Shown: positions 49,595 to 59,233 of the stretch, one piece after another | How positions within the stretch are numbered: position 1 is the first letter of the stretch | Layout: every line of letters begins with the position of its first letter | From: UBA6136 sp044350805 | Lineage (GTDB): Bacteria > Pseudomonadota > Gammaproteobacteria > Methylococcales > Methylococcaceae | Assembly: GCA_044350805.1 (NCBI GenBank) | Contig: JBILGU010000013.1 | Location: 1 to 64,000, forward strand | Reading direction: 5' to 3' | DNA: 64,000 nt | Notes under the pieces: generated by a model | What the model was told of the DNA's origin: nothing | Database searches by the model: none | The model's input: only the letters and a program-made list of their open reading frames with translations | Translations under genes and position numbers: made by a program

Positions 49595-52500
49595 CTAGTG
49601 TCTTGCGCCAGCCCGCTCCTGGGCTGCATGCATTTTTTCAAGTGCCAAACGATAGTCGACAGGCATGACCTTCACGAACTTTGGCAGATAGCTATCCCAA
49701 GCATCCAGAATTCGCCGGGCCTTCGTGCTTCCTGTGTACTGGCTATGTCGGGTGATCAGTGTCCAAAGTCGCTTCTCATCATCTCGGGTCATGTTGTGAA
49801 GTACATCAACCAGACCATGACTTTCCAGATCGCCACCTTGATGCGCTCTTTGCTCCAGGGCTCCGGCTTCAGCTGGAATGGGCTGGAGTTCGACCATGGA
49901 CAGATTGCAGCGGTGCGTGAAATCACCAGATTCGTCCAGGACATAGGCCACACCGCCGGACATGCCGGCTGCGAAATTTCTGCCAGTTTCTCCAAGGACG
50001 ACCACGACGCCCCCGGTCATGTACTCGCATCCATGGTCGCCGACACCTTCGACAACAGCAATTGCGCCAGAGTTTCTAACGGCAAATCGCTCACCGGCAA
50101 CGCCTCGGAAGTAACACTCTCCCTGGATCCCACCGTAAAGAACCGTATTGCCGACGATGATGTTTTGGTCAGCAACGATGGGCGATTCTTGCGGCGGATA
50201 GATCACGATTCGGCCGCCAGAGAGTCCTTTGCCCACGTAATCATTCCCTTCGCCGGATAACTCCAGCGTGATGCCGCTGGCAAGGAATGCGCCGAAACTC
50301 TGACCGGCTGTGCCGTGTAGTTTCACGTGAATGGTGTCGTCATTCAGTCCGGTATGCCCATATCGCTTGGCCACTTGGCCCGAGAGCATGGCGCCAACCG
50401 TGCGGTTGAAGTTCCGGATTGGAAGTTCAAACTGGACCGGGGTCCTTGATTCCAAGGCCGGTTTGGCATGAGCGATGAGCTGATGATCCAGCGCCTTTTC
50501 AAGTTCGTGATCCTGTTTTTCGGTGTTCAGGATGGAAACCCCTTCACCTGGGGTTGGTTTGAACAGGAGGCGGGATAGGTCGATCTTAGAGGCCTTCCAG
50601 TGGGCGACAGCCTTGCGCATATCCAGACGGTCGGTCTGACCAATCATTTCATTGAATGAGCGGTAGCCCAGTTTGGCCATGATCTGGCGAACTTCTTCGG
50701 CAATGAAGAAGAAGAAATTCACGACATGTTCTGGCTGGCCCGTGAACCGCTTGCGAAGTTCCGGATCTTGAGTCGCAACACCGACGGGGCAGGTATTCAG
50801 GTGGCATTTACGCATCATGATGCAGCCTTCCACGATCAGAGGTGCCGTGGCAAAACCGAATTCATCAGCACCCAGCAGGGCCGCCATGACCACATCGCGG
50901 CCCGTTCGAAGTCCCCCGTCAGCCTGAACGCAGACACGACCTCGCAGCTTGTTCAGTACCAAGGTCTGATGCGTTTCAGCCAAGCCGATTTCCCAAGGCA
51001 GGCCGGCATGCTTGATTGAGGTGATCGGGCTCGCTCCGGTGCCACCATCGTAGCCGGCGATCGTGATGTGGTCGGCATGTGCCTTTGCAACACCCGCCGC
51101 AACCGTTCCAACGCCCACTTCAGACACCAGCTTGACGCTGATGCGGGCCTCCGGATTGACGTTCTTGAGGTCGTGGATGAGCTGACCCAAGTCTTCAATC
51201 GAGTAGATGTCATGGTGAGGTGGAGGTGAAATCAGGCCTACACCCGGGGTCGAGTGACGGACTCGGGCAATGGTCGCATCCACCTTGTGCCCTGGGAGCT
51301 GACCGCCTTCACCCGGCTTTGCACCCTGACTGATTTTGATCTGAATATCATCGGCATTGACGAGATATTCGGTCGTCACGCCAAAACGGCCAGAAGCGAC
51401 CTGTTTGATCGCTGAGCGCATGGAGTCGCCGTTCGCAAGCGGTTTGAACCGCTCTGAAAGTTCACCACCTTCGCCTGTGTTGGACTTGCCTCCGATCCGG
51501 TTCATGGCAATGGCCAGCGTCGTATGCGCTTCATAAGAGATTGAGCCAAAGCTCATCGCACCTGTCGCAAAGCGCTTGACGATGTCCTTGGCCGGCTCGA
51601 CCTCATCAAGTGGAACCTCAGGACGGCTATAGTCAAAGTCGAGAAGACCTCGAAGGGTGATCAACCGTTCGTTTTGCTCGTTGATGGAACGCGTATATTC
51701 GACGTAAGTCGACCAGTTGTTCGTGCGGGTCGCGTGCTGGAGTTTCGAGATCGTCTCCGGCGTCCAGACATGATCTTCACCCCGAACGCGGTAAGCGTAC
51801 TCGCCACCAACATCCAGTGCGTTGCGATAAATCGGCGCGTCGCCAAAGGCGGCCCGATGTCTTTTGACGGTTTCTTCGGCAATTTCGAGGAGACCTGCAC
51901 CATCGGTGGTTGCACTGATCCCCGGAAAATAGCGGGCGAGGAAGGCATCACTGAGGCCTACCGCATTGAAGATCTGGGCACCGCAGTAGGACTGATAGGT
52001 TGAAATGCCCATCTTGGACATGATTTTCAGCAGGGCCTTGCCAACTGCCTTGATGTAGCGCTTGTGCGCCTCATCAGAAGTGATTTTTTCAGGAATGTCT
52101 TGGATCAGGGATGACAGGGAGTCGAATGCCAGATACGGATTGATCGCTTCGGCACCGAATCCTGCAAGTAGTGCGAAGTGATGAACCTCTCGGGCTTCCC
52201 CGGTTTCAACCACCAGACCGACCTCGGTCCGATGGCCTGTCTTGATCAGGTGAAAGTGGACCGTTGCCGTCGCCAAAAGGGCCGGAATGGCCACATGCTC
52301 GGCATCCATTTTTCGGTCCGAAATGATCAGAATGTTATTACCCGCAGCAACAGCCCGCTCGGCTTCCGAACAGAGGCTATCCAGAGCACGCTCCATTCCG
52401 GGAGCACCTGAATCTGCTGGGTAGCAAATGCTGAGGGTGGTGGTTTTGAAAACGCCACTGGTTTTGGCTTCGATTCTGCGGATCTTTTCAAGATCCTTGT

Positions 52501-54223
52501 TGCTCAGAATCGGCTGATGGGCTTCCAGGCGCTTGTGCGTCCCCCCATTCTTCAGATCGAGAAGGTTGGGGCGCGGGCCGATGTGGGTGACCAGCGACAT
52601 GACCAGTTCTTCACGAATCGGGTCGATCGCAGGATTGGTGACCTGAGCGAAGGCCTGCTTGAAATAGTCATAAAGCATGCGTGACTTGGATGACAGAACC
52701 GCCAAGGTCGCATCCGTTCCCATCGAGCCCACGGGTTCCTGGCCGGTCAGTGCCATCGGTGTCAGGAAGAACTTGATATCTTCCTGGGTGTAGCCGAAGG
52801 CCTGTTGGCGATCCAGCAGTGTCTTATCGTCAGGCGGCATAGCCGAGATTTCGGACGGGAGCTTTTCCAGCTGAATCTGGGTGTCCGAGAGCCATTGCTG
52901 ATAAGGCGCTTTCTCTGCGAGTTCCGCCTTGATTTCGGCATCATCAATGATGCGGCCTTGCTCCATATCGATCAGGAACATCTTGCCTGGCTGGAGACGC
53001 CACTTCTTGATGATCTTATGTTCAGGAATTGTCAGGACACCCATTTCCGATGCCATGACAACATGGTCATCATCGGTGATCAGGTAACGAGCCGGGCGCA
53101 GACCATTCCGGTCGAGTGTCGCACCGATCTGGCGCCCATCCGTAAAGGCGACGGCAGCAGGTCCATCCCATGGTTCCATGAGTGCAGAGTGGTATTCGTA
53201 GAACGCGCGACGCTTTTCATCCATCAACGGATTGCCCGCCCAGGCTTCCGGAATGAGCAACATCATTGCGTGTGCCAGCGAATAGCCCCCCATGACCAGC
53301 AGTTCGAGGGCGTTATCGAAACTCGCGGAGTCGGACTTTCCTTCCCCGATCAATGGCCAGATCTTGTCGAGGTCAGAGCCGAGAATCTCGGATGACATGG
53401 AGTGACGACGCGCCGCCATCCAGTTGATGTTCCCGCGGACGGTGTTGATCTCACCGTTGTGAGCGATCATGCGGAACGGATGGGCAAGATCCCAGGTCGG
53501 GAAGGTGTTGGTTGAGAAGCGCTGGTGAACCAGCGCAAGGGCAGAAATGACCCGTTCATCCTCAAGATCCAGATAGTAGACCCCGACCTGATCGGCCAGC
53601 AGCATGCCTTTGTAAACGAGGGTGCTGGAGGAGAAGGATGGGATGTAGAACATCTTGCCTTCTTCGAGCTTCAGATCTCGAATGCGGTTATCAATTTGCT
53701 TGCGAATCACGAACAGCTTGCGTTCGAACGCTGCCTGATCCCGGCAGTTCTCCCCTTGACCAACAAATATTTGTCGAATCCGTGGCTCGATCTTCTTAAC
53801 GGACACGCCAAGGCCTGTGCTGTCGACAGGAACGTCCCGCCATCCGAGCAAATGTTGCCCTTCCGACTTGATGAATTCCTCGATGATGGCCTCGCAGGTC
53901 GCATGATGCGCCGGGTTTTGCGGCAAAAAGACCATGCCGACACCATAGGCACCAGCCGCCGGTAACGTGATCCCCAGCTTTTGGGTTTCTTCACGCAGGA
54001 AGGCATCAGGGATTTGAATGAGGATGCCTGCTCCGTCTCCGGCCAGGGGGTCAGCGCCCACAGCCCCGCGATGCGTGATGTTGCGGAGGATTTCTAACCC
54101 TCGGCTCACGATGTCGTGGCTTTTCTTCCCCTTAATATGGGCGATGAAGCCGACACCGCAGGCATCGTGTTCGTTGCGGGGGTCATAGAGACCCTGTTGG
54201 TCCGGGATGGCGTTAAAACTCAT
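49595..54223 (-). CDS. gltB: Glutamate synthase large subunit
   Basis: An amidotransferase that makes glutamate from glutamine and 2-oxoglutarate. The 1542-residue protein has the N-terminal nucleophile cysteine exposed after a 21-residue propeptide (NEHDACGVGFIAH), the flavin/synthase domain (GGKSNTGEGGE, QIKISQGAKPGEGGQLPGHK), the [3Fe-4S] cysteines CIMMRKCHLNTCPVGVAT, and a C-terminal beta-helix domain with GRIVIYPP. The length is typical. The gene diverges from the DUF937-OmpA gene. Confidence 0.97.
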   Translation of the reverse strand: MSFNAIPDQQGLYDPRNEHDACGVGFIAHIKGKKSHDIVSRGLEILRNITHRGAVGADPLAGDGAGILIQIPDAFLREETQKLGITLPAAGAYGVGMVFLPQNPAHHATCEAIIEEFIKSEGQHLLGWRDVPVDSTGLGVSVKKIEPRIRQIFVGQGENCRDQAAFERKLFVIRKQIDNRIRDLKLEEGKMFYIPSFSSSTLVYKGMLLADQVGVYYLDLEDERVISALALVHQRFSTNTFPTWDLAHPFRMIAHNGEINTVRGNINWMAARRHSMSSEILGSDLDKIWPLIGEGKSDSASFDNALELLVMGGYSLAHAMMLLIPEAWAGNPLMDEKRRAFYEYHSALMEPWDGPAAVAFTDGRQIGATLDRNGLRPARYLITDDDHVVMASEMGVLTIPEHKIIKKWRLQPGKMFLIDMEQGRIIDDAEIKAELAEKAPYQQWLSDTQIQLEKLPSEISAMPPDDKTLLDRQQAFGYTQEDIKFFLTPMALTGQEPVGSMGTDATLAVLSSKSRMLYDYFKQAFAQVTNPAIDPIREELVMSLVTHIGPRPNLLDLKNGGTHKRLEAHQPILSNKDLEKIRRIEAKTSGVFKTTTLSICYPADSGAPGMERALDSLCSEAERAVAAGNNILIISDRKMDAEHVAIPALLATATVHFHLIKTGHRTEVGLVVETGEAREVHHFALLAGFGAEAINPYLAFDSLSSLIQDIPEKITSDEAHKRYIKAVGKALLKIMSKMGISTYQSYCGAQIFNAVGLSDAFLARYFPGISATTDGAGLLEIAEETVKRHRAAFGDAPIYRNALDVGGEYAYRVRGEDHVWTPETISKLQHATRTNNWSTYVEYTRSINEQNERLITLRGLLDFDYSRPEVPLDEVEPAKDIVKRFATGAMSFGSISYEAHTTLAIAMNRIGGKSNTGEGGELSERFKPLANGDSMRSAIKQVASGRFGVTTEYLVNADDIQIKISQGAKPGEGGQLPGHKVDATIARVRHSTPGVGLISPPPHHDIYSIEDLGQLIHDLKNVNPEARISVKLVSEVGVGTVAAGVAKAHADHITIAGYDGGTGASPITSIKHAGLPWEIGLAETHQTLVLNKLRGRVCVQADGGLRTGRDVVMAALLGADEFGFATAPLIVEGCIMMRKCHLNTCPVGVATQDPELRKRFTGQPEHVVNFFFFIAEEVRQIMAKLGYRSFNEMIGQTDRLDMRKAVAHWKASKIDLSRLLFKPTPGEGVSILNTEKQDHELEKALDHQLIAHAKPALESRTPVQFELPIRNFNRTVGAMLSGQVAKRYGHTGLNDDTIHVKLHGTAGQSFGAFLASGITLELSGEGNDYVGKGLSGGRIVIYPPQESPIVADQNIIVGNTVLYGGIQGECYFRGVAGERFAVRNSGAIAVVEGVGDHGCEYMTGGVVVVLGETGRNFAAGMSGGVAYVLDESGDFTHRCNLSMVELQPIPAEAGALEQRAHQGGDLESHGLVDVLHNMTRDDEKRLWTLITRHSQYTGSTKARRILDAWDSYLPKFVKVMPVDYRLALEKMHAAQERAGARH

Positions 54224-54564
54224 TAAATACCTCGGTCAGGAATCTGTAGTCCCTTGAGCTCAGGCTGCGGCGATGTCCGGGTTTAACCCAACAATCGCAT
54301 CAGGGCGGTGGCTTGGCCCGCCCGGTTATCATCAGCGACACGGGAGCCGGCCATCGAGCGACACAACGAAGTGCCGAGCAAATGGCTCGAAAATATACTG
54401 TTTTAGCCCCTTTCTTTCAAGGGATGGTCAAGCAAATCGGGGGTTGGCTGCAAAAAAACGATCCAACTGCAACCGCACGCGGCCTTACTTCTGTCCACAG
54501 GAAAAGGGTATATCATCGGGGAGGTCTTGGCTGATCCCGATTATTTCAAATGAGGAAATTAAGG
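54224..54564. promoter_or_regulatory. Divergent intergenic region between gltB and the DUF937-OmpA gene
   Basis: About 340 bp with no supported gene. It must contain the promoter of gltBD on the minus strand and that of the OmpA-domain gene on the plus strand. Short frames within it do not look like protein. No clear -35/-10 pair or operator was recognised. Confidence 0.4.
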
Positions 54565-56412
54565 ATGCAATTACTGAGCGACATTGTTCGCGATACGGAT
54601 GAAAACTTCGGTCTCGGGAACAGAGCCGCAGTGCTGGTATCAGAGGCAGCAAAGTGTCTCTTCGAGTCAGGACGTGGGGGCTTGAAGGGCTTTTTGGAGC
54701 GGCTTGAGTCCGAGGGATTAGCCTCGGACCTTGCCAACTGGCGTAATTCATCCCAGGAGATCCGGTTCCCAGAGGGGATATGGGTCGACAACGTACTCGG
54801 GGTGGAGACGATCACCCGGATTGGCCGGGATCTTGGCATGGCAAATGCGCGCGTCAGAACGGCGCTGGCTTATGTGATCCCCCATCTAATCCGCTATTTT
54901 GCCAGTGGCGCAACCCTTCCTGATCAACTTCCGTCCGCAGTCGAAGAGTATCTCGGTGCCGGAAAGCCCGAACATCTTGCCCCCCGCAGTCGCGGCATCA
55001 AAAAAACCGCGCGCAAAAAAAAGCGTTCAACCCCTCCCCCCGGGGGCACCGGAAAATTTCTCTGGGGCGGCGGTGTGATTGTGCTTCTGATCAGCGGGTT
55101 CATTTTGGGTCGTGACGTCATGACGCGGAGCCAGCCAGCCCCATCGACAATTCCGGCAAAGGTTGAGTTGCCGCCAACAGCGCCCAAGGCGTCAGACGCA
55201 AAGGCCGAAAAAACGCCAGAGCCCCAGCCTCCAGAATCCCGGAGTCCTGGATCGAAGCTGGTCATCCGAAGCTATGGTAATCAGATCGAGTACCTGGGCT
55301 TCGTGAACTCACCAGAGGTTCGCTTGCAATTAAGCGAAAAACTTCAAAAGTCGTTTGGCGCTCCGAGATTGCAAGGGGAGATCGTAGTTGATGCCGAGAG
55401 GGCAGAACCCCTCTGGATGGGACAGCTCGATCGACTGTTGCCCTTGGTCAGCGTGCCGGGACTGGATATTCGGCTTGAGGGCAACACCGTCCGGGTAGGT
55501 GGATGGTTGGCGGAAGAGGATAGAACCAGTGTTCTCAATAACCTCATGAGCGCGTTGGGATCAAATTACCGATTTGGCTACCTCCGAGAAGAGGAGATTG
55601 AGCGTAGCCAGGATTCACGTCAATTCATTCTTGCCGCTCTGGCGCATGCTCCGCCCGAGATCAAGCCGCAGGATTTGTGCCTGATCATGAACCACTGGTT
55701 GATCGGATTTTCCGAGGGTTCAGCCGTTTTTCCAGATGATTCAAAAGACATTCTGAATCGGGTTGCCGAGGTCTTGAAATCCGCAAAGCCCCAATCCATT
55801 ATTGAAATTCAGGGGCACGTAGATGCGGAAGGAAGTTCGGGTGCTGCGCAGAAGCTCTCGCTTGAGCGTGCGAACGCCGTTCGCGATGCTCTGATCAAGG
55901 CCGGTATTCCCAGTGGATTGCTGCGCACCAAAGGCTACGGAAGTGAAAAACGGTTGTCGAGTGGAGGGGCCGCATTTGATCACCTTCGGAATCAGCGCAT
56001 TGAGTTCCGAGTGATACAAGTCTGCGATGCCTATTTCCCTTGCGAATCCTCTGCACCCCCGAAGAGGATCACTGCGCCGGATCCCAATCTGCCAGAACCT
56101 GAGGTTTCTGCACCCGCAGTAAGAGTGATTGAGCCTGCTTCTCCGGCGGCCGGGGCACCGGCAAGGTCGGTGCTGCGACCCGTTGAGTCATCCGATCCAA
56201 CACCTTCTACAGGTTCGGCGCCGTCCCGGGCAGCGGAGTCCGAGGACTCCGGTAGCTCTGAGGTGGGTTCCTCTCAAGCATCAGGTTCCAAGCTGAAGGC
56301 GCTTTCAGAGGAGCTTCCTCCTCCTCCCAAGCCCAGGCCCAAACCAGTTCCTACACCGAAACCCCCGGCGGCTAAACCCCCCGAGTGGTACGACCCGTTG
56401 GGACTCTTCTGA
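54565..56412 (+). CDS. DUF937 (YidB-like) - membrane helix - OmpA-domain fusion protein
   Basis: A 615-residue envelope protein; the start at 54565 (MQLLSDIVRDTD) follows GAGGAAATTAAGG. Cytosolic residues 1 to about 115 resemble YidB/DUF937 (LESEGLASDLANWRNSS, IGRDLGMANARVRTALAYVI). Then come a basic stretch (KKTARKKKRS), one transmembrane helix (WGGGVIVLLISGFILG), a proline-rich linker, a BON-like segment (about 240-350), a peptidoglycan-binding OmpA domain (IIEIQGHVDAEGSSG, LSLERANAVRDAL, LRNQRIEF) and a long Pro/Ser-rich tail ending PPEWYDPLGLF. It would link cytosol, membrane and cell wall. The function is unknown. Confidence 0.75.
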   Translation: MQLLSDIVRDTDENFGLGNRAAVLVSEAAKCLFESGRGGLKGFLERLESEGLASDLANWRNSSQEIRFPEGIWVDNVLGVETITRIGRDLGMANARVRTALAYVIPHLIRYFASGATLPDQLPSAVEEYLGAGKPEHLAPRSRGIKKTARKKKRSTPPPGGTGKFLWGGGVIVLLISGFILGRDVMTRSQPAPSTIPAKVELPPTAPKASDAKAEKTPEPQPPESRSPGSKLVIRSYGNQIEYLGFVNSPEVRLQLSEKLQKSFGAPRLQGEIVVDAERAEPLWMGQLDRLLPLVSVPGLDIRLEGNTVRVGGWLAEEDRTSVLNNLMSALGSNYRFGYLREEEIERSQDSRQFILAALAHAPPEIKPQDLCLIMNHWLIGFSEGSAVFPDDSKDILNRVAEVLKSAKPQSIIEIQGHVDAEGSSGAAQKLSLERANAVRDALIKAGIPSGLLRTKGYGSEKRLSSGGAAFDHLRNQRIEFRVIQVCDAYFPCESSAPPKRITAPDPNLPEPEVSAPAVRVIEPASPAAGAPARSVLRPVESSDPTPSTGSAPSRAAESEDSGSSEVGSSQASGSKLKALSEELPPPPKPRPKPVPTPKPPAAKPPEWYDPLGLF

Positions 56413-56419
56413 GGATGGC

Positions 56420-58030
56420 CTAGTCCTTGGAAAAGTCGACGTTTGGATCCTCGCCGGCCTTGAGCTTACGCATCTCAACCGGCGAGATCCTCCCCTTTGA
56501 AGAAATCTTGTCGTAAATCTCCCCGAAAGCCTGTTTGCAGTAGGGGAGGTTATCGCGGAGTCGGTCGTAGGCCGAATGATCGAACATTTTGCGAAAGTTC
56601 TCCTCGCTCAGCAGGGTCTTCGCATAAAGGGCCTGATAGCCCTGATGATCGATCACGAATTCTTCCAAAAGGGGCAATGCTTTTCGACCATCGAAATTGG
56701 CCTTCTTCGGCGTTCCATAGGCGCCGATGTCGACATACATGGGATCCCGCTCACCGCTGGGCGTGTTGAAGGGATGAACAAGTCCCAGGTGGGCGGCATT
56801 GTCGAAAACGGCCATGGGCGAAAGCCAAAGAGGGTAAAGGTCAAAGTGGTCGTCGAAATATTCAAGGGACTTCTTGAGAAGTGCCATCGGCATCAGCATA
56901 TCCTGGACGACATGATGCTTTTCCCGAAGTCTTCGTGTGGTCTCGGTTTCGGTATATTTCAGAAGTTCAATCCGTGGGGGCAGAGCCCAGCCCAGGAGAA
57001 ACCGGAAGAGGGGGTTGTTCCCGAAGGTAATGATTTCTTCCATGGCCCAGAAGTAGCTTCGGGTATGGCGATGGAGGTAGTGCCTGAGCGGGATGTATTC
57101 AACGACGTCCTTCCCCCGGTTCAGAATGTCCTCGACATGTTTGTAAAACCAGGGTTTGTACCAGCGACCAATCGGGTTGACAGGTCCGTCTGCACCGGGG
57201 TCGTCGGCAAGGTTGCCAATCATGACAACGCCCTGATGCCGGCTGTATGTCAGGGCTTCGACATATTCGTTGTCCTCCGTGTTGCGCGAGGCTGAATCGA
57301 AGGCTTCGATCAGGTCATCGAGCTGGGTCTTGGGATAGTAGGCGACCTTGACGTACTTCTTGGCGGGAATAATCTTCAATTCAGCGGCAACCAGGAAGCC
57401 CAGTGTGCCGTGACTCCAGGGGATCAGGTGGAAAAGCTCCGTGTTTTCAGTCGCAGAGCAGTGCAGGAGTGTTCCCTCTGCCGTAACGAGGTCGAAAGAG
57501 ACGCAGATGTATTGAAAAAGACCATGTTTGTGGCTACTGGTCTCGACGCCAAAACCCATGATCAGTCCGCCGACGGTCAAGTCATCCAGTTCTGGGACGA
57601 CAGGCAAGATCCAGCCGCGGGCAATGAGGGATCTGGAGATTTGTCCCATGCTGGCGAGGGGTTCAACACGAACGGTCTGGCCTTCTTCGTCAATCGATAG
57701 AATGTCGTACATCCCGATGAAGATATTGCGCCGAGAGAGCTTGTATTTAGGCACCATCTCACTCATGGATTGCCAGCCGGATCTCGCGGTGCACAGCTTT
57801 TGTTGTGCCCCATCGGCTTGCCAGTCCTTGATTTGTTGAATCACCGATTGCACCCGCTGCTCATGTCTTTGGGGTGCCGAGCGCAGACGGAAAAGGATGT
57901 GGTTGCGAACAAACACATAAACGCTGTAAAGGCAGGACACCGGGAGCAGGCAAACTGTGGCAAAGAGTCCACGGTGATGCGTCAGGATGTATTCGAAGAT
58001 CTGACCGGAATCTGGCAATTTCTGGGACAT
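56420..58030 (-). CDS. DHCR24-like delta-24-sterol reductase
   Basis: An FAD-linked reductase predicted to saturate the C-24 double bond of the sterol side chain. The 536-residue protein has an N-terminal membrane helix (GLFATVCLLPVSCLYSVYVF) and an FAD-binding PCMH domain with VVPELDDLTVGGLIMG (about 145), ETSSHKHGLFQYICVSF, LIPWSHGTLGFLVAAELKII and PAKKYVKVAYYP. The C-terminal part reads IGRWYKPWFYKHVEDIL, YIPLRHYLHRHTRSYFW, FGNNPLFRFLLGW and YVDIGAYGTPK. From memory these track animal and plant DHCR24/DWF1 almost segment by segment. It diverges from sdmB with a 125-bp gap, consistent with shared control. Confidence 0.9.
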   Translation of the reverse strand: MSQKLPDSGQIFEYILTHHRGLFATVCLLPVSCLYSVYVFVRNHILFRLRSAPQRHEQRVQSVIQQIKDWQADGAQQKLCTARSGWQSMSEMVPKYKLSRRNIFIGMYDILSIDEEGQTVRVEPLASMGQISRSLIARGWILPVVPELDDLTVGGLIMGFGVETSSHKHGLFQYICVSFDLVTAEGTLLHCSATENTELFHLIPWSHGTLGFLVAAELKIIPAKKYVKVAYYPKTQLDDLIEAFDSASRNTEDNEYVEALTYSRHQGVVMIGNLADDPGADGPVNPIGRWYKPWFYKHVEDILNRGKDVVEYIPLRHYLHRHTRSYFWAMEEIITFGNNPLFRFLLGWALPPRIELLKYTETETTRRLREKHHVVQDMLMPMALLKKSLEYFDDHFDLYPLWLSPMAVFDNAAHLGLVHPFNTPSGERDPMYVDIGAYGTPKKANFDGRKALPLLEEFVIDHQGYQALYAKTLLSEENFRKMFDHSAYDRLRDNLPYCKQAFGEIYDKISSKGRISPVEMRKLKAGEDPNVDFSKD

Positions 58031-58155
58031 GAGGCTGATGTAATGGATCGGAAGTGGAAGGTGTTCGGGTTCGTCTTCAACGGCATAACCCGATCATCGA
58101 AATTTAGCGCCGCATGTTACCATTCCAAGTTCATGTACGATCAATTCAAGACCAA

Positions 58156-59169
58156 ATGAGTTCTACTCCGATCCTGGTTACCGGGGGTACCGGCCATCTC
58201 GGTGCCAATCTCATCCGCAGACTTCTTGACGAGGGACATACGGTCAGGGCGTTGGTTCGTCCAGGCCGAAATAATGGAGCCTTTGATGGCCTCGATCTCG
58301 AGGTATTCGAAGCTGATCTCAGGGATCCTGAGGCCCTCCGCAACGCGGTTGCCGGTTGCCGAAAGATTTATCACTGTGCTGCGCATGTATCGACTATTGA
58401 AGGGGATGCAGCCCATCGTCGGGAAATCTTTGACACCAATGTCATTGGGACCATGAACCTTCTGGATGCCGCCCGTGATGCTGGCATCGAAAAAGTGGTG
58501 GTCTCTGGATCGCTGAGCGCGACCGGTTATGAAAGAGATATTCCGAGCGATGAGTCGGCGCCTTTCTATCCCTTCGACCGTCATCTGCCCTATGGCTTTA
58601 CCAAACACCTCGTGGAGCATCATTGCCTGAGGGCTCACGCTGAGGGCCTTGATGTCGTGGTGGCTGTTTCCTGTGCCATCATTGGGCCAAACGATTTTGT
58701 CCCGTCGCGGTTTGGACAGGTTCTGATTGATTTCGCACATGGCCAGTTACGCGCTTACATCCCCGGTGGATTTGAGTTTGTCTCCACTCGAGACATCGTC
58801 GAAGGACATATCCTCGCCATGGAGAAGGGGCGATCGGGTCAAAAGTACCTGATCAGCACGACCTATTCGACGGTGGACGATTTAATGACGCTTTTTTCGA
58901 AGGTCACGGGGAAGCCAAAACCCAGACTCAGGCTGCCTATACCGGTTATGGCGATGATTGCCGATATTGCTGACAAGACCTGGTTTCGGCTTTACCCGAA
59001 CCGGCCCCGCCGGTTCACGCCCGCGGCCGTGCGGTTACTCAGCATGCATCGAAGGGTAGATAACACAAAGGCACGCAACGAGTTGGGTTTTCAGCCGACT
59101 TCGCTCGAAGATGCCGTCCGTGATGCGTACGATGATTTTGTAAGGCGTGGCCTGATTCGGCCCGAGTAA
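58156..59169 (+). CDS. sdmB: Sterol C-4 demethylation reductase/dehydrogenase SdmB
   Basis: An NAD(P)-dependent short-chain dehydrogenase of the 3-beta-HSD/sterol-4-carboxylate dehydrogenase class. The 337-residue start at 58156 (MSSTPILVTGGTGHLGANL) places the nucleotide motif GGTGHLG at the N-terminus. The catalytic Tyr-x3-Lys is in LPYGFTKHLVEHH, with the serine in VVSGSLSATGYER. SdmB of Methylococcus capsulatus acts with the Rieske oxygenase SdmA to remove a C-4 methyl. Linkage to sdmA 64 bp downstream and to the DHCR24-like gene supports this role. Confidence 0.87.
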   Translation: MSSTPILVTGGTGHLGANLIRRLLDEGHTVRALVRPGRNNGAFDGLDLEVFEADLRDPEALRNAVAGCRKIYHCAAHVSTIEGDAAHRREIFDTNVIGTMNLLDAARDAGIEKVVVSGSLSATGYERDIPSDESAPFYPFDRHLPYGFTKHLVEHHCLRAHAEGLDVVVAVSCAIIGPNDFVPSRFGQVLIDFAHGQLRAYIPGGFEFVSTRDIVEGHILAMEKGRSGQKYLISTTYSTVDDLMTLFSKVTGKPKPRLRLPIPVMAMIADIADKTWFRLYPNRPRRFTPAAVRLLSMHRRVDNTKARNELGFQPTSLEDAVRDAYDDFVRRGLIRPE

Positions 59170-59233
59170 TGGACCCCTCAAAGAGGGATCGGTCCTGTGA
59201 CCCACTTTAATTCTTGATGTTATGGAGTACCCC

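Noticed and set aside
54273..54534. Short open frames between gltB and the OmpA-domain gene
   Set aside because: Composition and lack of start signals give no support for a gene.
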